Source: a bacterium
Lineage (GTDB): Bacteria; Campylobacterota; Campylobacteria; Campylobacterales; Arcobacteraceae
Assembly (NCBI GenBank): GCA_018816105.1
Contig: JAHIWE010000036.1
Span: 1 to 64,000, forward strand
Reading direction: 5' to 3'
Length of the DNA: 64,000 nucleotides
Of the stretch, positions 59,730 to 64,000 are shown in pieces; within the stretch, counting starts at the first letter, position 1, and every line of letters starts with the position of its first letter. The position numbers and the translations under genes are program-made. The notes under the pieces were generated by a model. It worked only from the letters and a program-made list of their open reading frames with translations. It made no database searches and was not told the DNA's origin.

Positions 59730-62700
59730 TTAAATATTGTAGTAATTTGCTTCTTTGTGAGTAACCACAATGGCGCAAGTTGTTTGCTCTGGATGCATTT
59801 GGAATGTTTCTGATAATTCTATTCCAAACTCTTCAGGATTTAATAAATCAAAAATATCTCTGTTCATTGCTAAGTCTGGACAAGCTGCATATCCTGGAGA
59901 ATATCTACACCCTACATATTGTTTCATTTGAACATCATTTAAAGTATGTCCCTCTTTTGGCACAATATCTAAATCAAGTCTGATTTGTTTATGTAAAACC
60001 TCAGCTAAAGCTTCTGCAAGTTCAACCCCGAGTCCATGAACTTGGTAATATTTTGTAAACTCACCTTTGTCATATAAACTTCTTTCATAATCACTGATTT
60101 TAAGTCCAGCACTTGCAAGTGTAAAGGCAATAACATCAAGTCTATCATTTGCGAAAAAGTCAGCAATACATCTAAAAGGTTTTCTTTTTTGTCTTGGGAA
60201 CTCTAATACTTTTATGGCTTCACTTAAAGGTGGTACATTTTTTGCTTCTTCTAGTGAATTAAATAGATATTTTTTATCAAAGATATAAATTTTATTATCA
60301 TGTGATATACAAGGATAATAAGCATAAATAGCAATTGGTTCAAAAATATTTTTATCCAACAACTCAGCTTTTAGAGCTTGATATGTAGGTTCAACTACTT
60401 CTTCTTCATATTTTAAGAACTTAGCTGAATCTTGTTTTCCTCTTTTATATCCCCATCTTTGTCTAAATAAAACCCTATGATTTATCCATTTAAAAATAAG
60501 TTCTTTATCTAATTTCTCACTAGTTCTGGCCATTCTTTCCCAAATTGGAGGGAAAGTAAAAGCATTTGGTGAAGGAAGTGGAATCTCTTCATAAGGAGGA
60601 ATAACAACAGCCTCTTCTTCAACCCTATCACTTGTATCAATAATTTTTATTAAATCAGCGGCAAGTGCTGTGTTATTTTCATCACCTTTTTCAATTCTTT
60701 GCATAGAAACAACACCATCAAATGCATCTCTACAATAAAAAATAGGTCCATCATAAAAAGGTCTGCAATACTCATCAATAAAGTTTTTAGTTAAAGCAGC
60801 ACCTCCAAGAAGTACAGGAACTTTGATTCCTAATCTTTGAAGTTCTTCAAGATTTTCTTTCATAACAGCTGTTGATTTAACAAGTAATCCACTCATACCA
60901 ATTGCATGGGCTTTATGTTCTTCAAGTTTTTCTATAAAAGTATCTAAACCAGCTTTTATACCAATATTAATAACTTTAAATCCATTATTACTTAAAATAA
61001 TATCAACAAGATTTTTACCAACATCATGAACATCACCTTTTACAGTTCCGATGATTAAAGTTGTTTCACTCTCTTTTTCTTGTTTTGGTAAATATGGATT
61101 TAGTGCATCAACAGTTGCTTTCATAGTTTCAGCACTTTGAAGTACAAATGGTAACTGCATTTGTCCAGAACCAAATAATTCACCAATGATTTTCATACCA
61201 TCAATTAGCCATTCATTTACTATTGTTTCAGGATTTACTGTATGTCTTAATTCATCAACTAAAGGAAGAAGTCTATCTTTATCACCATCAAGTAATAGCA
61301 TTTGCACTTTTTCAAGTGGCGGCATATTTTGATACTCTTCATCTGTTTGCTCTTCTTGGGCTTCTACATTTGAGAAGTGATCAATAAAGGCAAATAATGG
61401 GTCACCATTTTCATGATTATTGAAAATTAAATTATCACAAGCAGTTCTATCTTCATCACTTATTTTATTTAATGGAATTATATGCTTAACATTTACAATA
61501 GCTGATGTTAAACCAGCTCTAACACAATGATCTAAATAAATAGAGTTTAGATAAATTCTAGCTTTTTGGTCAAGTCCAAATGAAATATTTGATAGTCCTA
61601 AAGTAGTTCCAACCTCAGGATGTAAAATTTGAAACTCTCTAATAGCTTCCATTGTTTCAACACCCGCTGTTCTATACTCATCATCACCTGAACCAATTGT
61701 AAAAGTAAGCATATCAAATACTAAATCATGTGGATCAAAGCCATGTCTATTTACACATAAATCAAAGATTCTCTCAGCTATTCTAATTTTATCTTCTTTT
61801 GTTTTTGCCATTCCTACTTCATCAATTACAAGACAAACAAGAGCAGCTCCAAACTTTTTAGCCAAGGCACAAACAGCATCAAACTTTTCTTCACCATCTT
61901 CAAGGTTAACAGAGTTAATAATAGCTCTTCCACCTATTTGTTTAAGTGCTGCTTCAAGTGCATATATTTGCGTTGAATCTGGCATTAAAGGAAGTGCAAC
62001 TTTTTGAGAATAAAGTGCTGTTACCTCATCCATATCTTTTCTTTCATCACGACCTGCAAAGCCTACACTTACATCAATTACGTGAGCTCCTGCTCTTACT
62101 TGTTGTTGACCAACACTTAATGTTCCTTCGTAGTCATTTGCTTTTAATAACTCTCTAAAAGCTTTACTTCCTGTTGCATTTGAACGCTCACCAATTAAAA
62201 GTGGAGCAGGCTCTTGTTTTAAAGGAACAGTTCCAAATAGTGATGCTAAAGAAGCTTTTAAAAATCCACAAGGTTTTAAAGGAGTTACACCTTCAATTGC
62301 ACTAGCTAAAGCTTGAATATGCTCAGGAGTAGTTCCACAACAACCACCTAAAAATGCAACACCATTAATATTTAAAAACTCTTTTTGTAAGTTTACAAAC
62401 TCTTCTGGTTGCATTGGATAGTAAGTTTTACCACCTCTATTTTGAGGAAGTCCTGCATTTGCGTGAACTGATATTGGGAATTTACAAACTTCACTTAATG
62501 TTTTAACATGTTTATGAACTTGTTTTGGTCCAGTTCCACAGTTAAATCCTAAAGATAAAATATTAAAAGGAGCCATAATAGCTGCGATTGTTAAAGCATC
62601 CGTACCAATTAGCATAGTTCCTGACATCTCAATAGTTACAGATACCATAATTGGAATTTGAGGTGCAGTGTCTGTTAAAGCATGAAGTGCAGCTTTTATT

Positions 62701-63206
62701 TGAAGTGGATCTTGACAAGTTTCAAGTAAAAAAATATCACATCCACCATCAACTAACCCTTGAGCCATGATTTTATAACCATCATACATAACATCATATT
62801 TGATGTGATTAAGTGAAGGAAGTTTTGTTCCAGGTCCAATAGAACCTAAAACATATCTTGGTTTTTCTGGCGTGCTATATTTTTCACAAGTTTTTTTTAC
62901 AAGTGCAGCACCAAGACGTGAAAGTTCATAAGATGTATGACCAATATCATATTCATCTAAAACCCAAGGCATTGAACCAAATGTATTTGTAGATATTAAA
63001 TCAGCACCTGATGCTGCATAAGCATCATGAATAGTTTCAAGAACATGAGGAGCTGTTAAATTTAGAAGTTCATTACATCCTTCTAAATCAGCACCTTCAT
63101 AAATCCATTCTTCACTTTTTATATCTGCTAGTTGAAGCTGTGTTCCCATAGCTCCATCTATTACTAAAACTCTATTTTTTATTATATCTTTGATTGTTTC
63201 TAACAT
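59730..63206 (-). CDS. metH: Cobalamin-dependent methionine synthase
   Basis: VIDGAMGTQLQ, GGCCGTTPEHI, GERSNATGSKAF, GTVKGDVHDVGKNLV, YYPCISHDNKIYIF activation-domain region. Confidence 0.97.
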   Translation of the reverse strand: MLETIKDIIKNRVLVIDGAMGTQLQLADIKSEEWIYEGADLEGCNELLNLTAPHVLETIHDAYAASGADLISTNTFGSMPWVLDEYDIGHTSYELSRLGAALVKKTCEKYSTPEKPRYVLGSIGPGTKLPSLNHIKYDVMYDGYKIMAQGLVDGGCDIFLLETCQDPLQIKAALHALTDTAPQIPIMVSVTIEMSGTMLIGTDALTIAAIMAPFNILSLGFNCGTGPKQVHKHVKTLSEVCKFPISVHANAGLPQNRGGKTYYPMQPEEFVNLQKEFLNINGVAFLGGCCGTTPEHIQALASAIEGVTPLKPCGFLKASLASLFGTVPLKQEPAPLLIGERSNATGSKAFRELLKANDYEGTLSVGQQQVRAGAHVIDVSVGFAGRDERKDMDEVTALYSQKVALPLMPDSTQIYALEAALKQIGGRAIINSVNLEDGEEKFDAVCALAKKFGAALVCLVIDEVGMAKTKEDKIRIAERIFDLCVNRHGFDPHDLVFDMLTFTIGSGDDEYRTAGVETMEAIREFQILHPEVGTTLGLSNISFGLDQKARIYLNSIYLDHCVRAGLTSAIVNVKHIIPLNKISDEDRTACDNLIFNNHENGDPLFAFIDHFSNVEAQEEQTDEEYQNMPPLEKVQMLLLDGDKDRLLPLVDELRHTVNPETIVNEWLIDGMKIIGELFGSGQMQLPFVLQSAETMKATVDALNPYLPKQEKESETTLIIGTVKGDVHDVGKNLVDIILSNNGFKVINIGIKAGLDTFIEKLEEHKAHAIGMSGLLVKSTAVMKENLEELQRLGIKVPVLLGGAALTKNFIDEYCRPFYDGPIFYCRDAFDGVVSMQRIEKGDENNTALAADLIKIIDTSDRVEEEAVVIPPYEEIPLPSPNAFTFPPIWERMARTSEKLDKELIFKWINHRVLFRQRWGYKRGKQDSAKFLKYEEEVVEPTYQALKAELLDKNIFEPIAIYAYYPCISHDNKIYIFDKKYLFNSLEEAKNVPPLSEAIKVLEFPRQKRKPFRCIADFFANDRLDVIAFTLASAGLKISDYERSLYDKGEFTKYYQVHGLGVELAEALAEVLHKQIRLDLDIVPKEGHTLNDVQMKQYVGCRYSPGYAACPDLAMNRDIFDLLNPEEFGIELSETFQMHPEQTTCAIVVTHKEANYYNI

Positions 63207-63298
63207 TTTTTTCTCTGTATTATTAATTATAATTGTTTTTGATATTTATTATTAGATAGTGTACTTAAATCGTAGTTAAAAAGTTGTTAAACAAAAAT

Positions 63299-63898
63299 CT
63301 AACGCTTTTTAATAACAACTCTAATCACACAAGCCTCGCCTTGATGACCAATTCCCTCATCTAAAATCACTATCTCTTGGGTAATATTTTTTTCACATGA
63401 ATTAAAATGATTTTTAAAATCCTCAATAGTATATAAAAGATCTAAATCTTTTGGTCCACCACTATTGTAAGTTAATTGTTTTGTTGAAAAAAACTCACCA
63501 ATAAAATAGCCATTTGATTCTAAAGAATTTTCTATTTTTTCAAATAAACTTTCTCTTTCATTTTTATACATATGTAAGTATGAAGCCACGATTACATCGT
63601 ATTTTAAAGAATCATCCCAATGATTTAAATCCATACAAAAAGTTTTTATTTCTAAATTTTCTTCTTTACTTTTTAAATCCAATTTTTCTAAACCAACATC
63701 AGATGCATCAATAGCGCTTACTTCAAAACCATTTCTTGCAAAAAATATAGCGTTTCTTCCTTCTCCTTCACCTAAACATAATAACTTCTTGTGATTATTT
63801 AATAACTGTAAATTTGAAGATAAAAATTCATTTGCTTTTGTTCCATAAAAATAATCAGCTTTTGAAAACTTACCATTCCAAAACTCTTTTTGGCTCAT
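63299..63898 (-). CDS. Class I SAM-dependent methyltransferase
   Basis: LLCLGEGEGRNAIFFARNGFEVSAIDAS. Confidence 0.88.
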   Translation of the reverse strand: MSQKEFWNGKFSKADYFYGTKANEFLSSNLQLLNNHKKLLCLGEGEGRNAIFFARNGFEVSAIDASDVGLEKLDLKSKEENLEIKTFCMDLNHWDDSLKYDVIVASYLHMYKNERESLFEKIENSLESNGYFIGEFFSTKQLTYNSGGPKDLDLLYTIEDFKNHFNSCEKNITQEIVILDEGIGHQGEACVIRVVIKKR

Positions 63899-64000
63899 AG
63901 GTTAACCTTTTTATTTTAATTTATCTAAATTGTTTTACTATTTTTTTTATCAATTTTACATTATACCTTTTAAAAGTTTAAATGCGACTAAGTTGCATTT

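Noticed and set aside
59780-59983. 67-aa plus-strand ORF opposite metH
   Set aside because: Antisense shadow within the conserved metH activation domain.
1-64000. CRISPR array, tRNA/rRNA genes, transposases or prophage genes
   Set aside because: No regularly spaced direct repeats, no recognisable tRNA cloverleaf or rRNA sequence, and no transposase/integrase/phage structural ORFs seen by eye; not excluded computationally.

Overview
AT-rich chromosomal segment from an Arcobacter-like Campylobacterota (inferred from gene content, gene order and protein style; no search was run). Most of it is core genome: a DUF3373-like outer-membrane protein fragment, thrS-infC-rpmI-rplT, a sulfide:quinone reductase-like/tandem-rhodanese cluster, mobA, leuC, lspA, glmM, rpsT-prfA, a pst/phoU/psiE/two-component phosphate locus with an embedded EAL-CBS-GGDEF gene, rplM-rpsI, a four-subunit pyruvate:acceptor oxidoreductase, a TctCBA transporter with a two-component system, pgm, a beta-carbonic anhydrase, an Mla-type lipid transport operon, luxS, an MnmD-like gene, several sensor kinases, a YqhD-like dehydrogenase and metH. 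The clearest accessory insertion is on the minus strand at 43306-46208: AAA ATPase, minimal MNT nucleotidyltransferase, and a PtuB-like HNH nuclease whose frame is broken by one base in an A-run. It looks like a Septu-type defence module with a nucleotidyltransferase between the two usual components. Other signals worth checking: rpsT, missed by the ORF track, apparently starting at AUA; a second probable AUA/AUU start on a sensor kinase; 11-bp-period direct repeats (GTAACCA-N4-GTAAYCA) upstream of pstS and pstC that look like a Pho box; a candidate sRNA with CCUCCU loops upstream of tctC; a long hairpin in the leader of the EAL-CBS-GGDEF gene; and a run of hairpins between rpmI and rplT.
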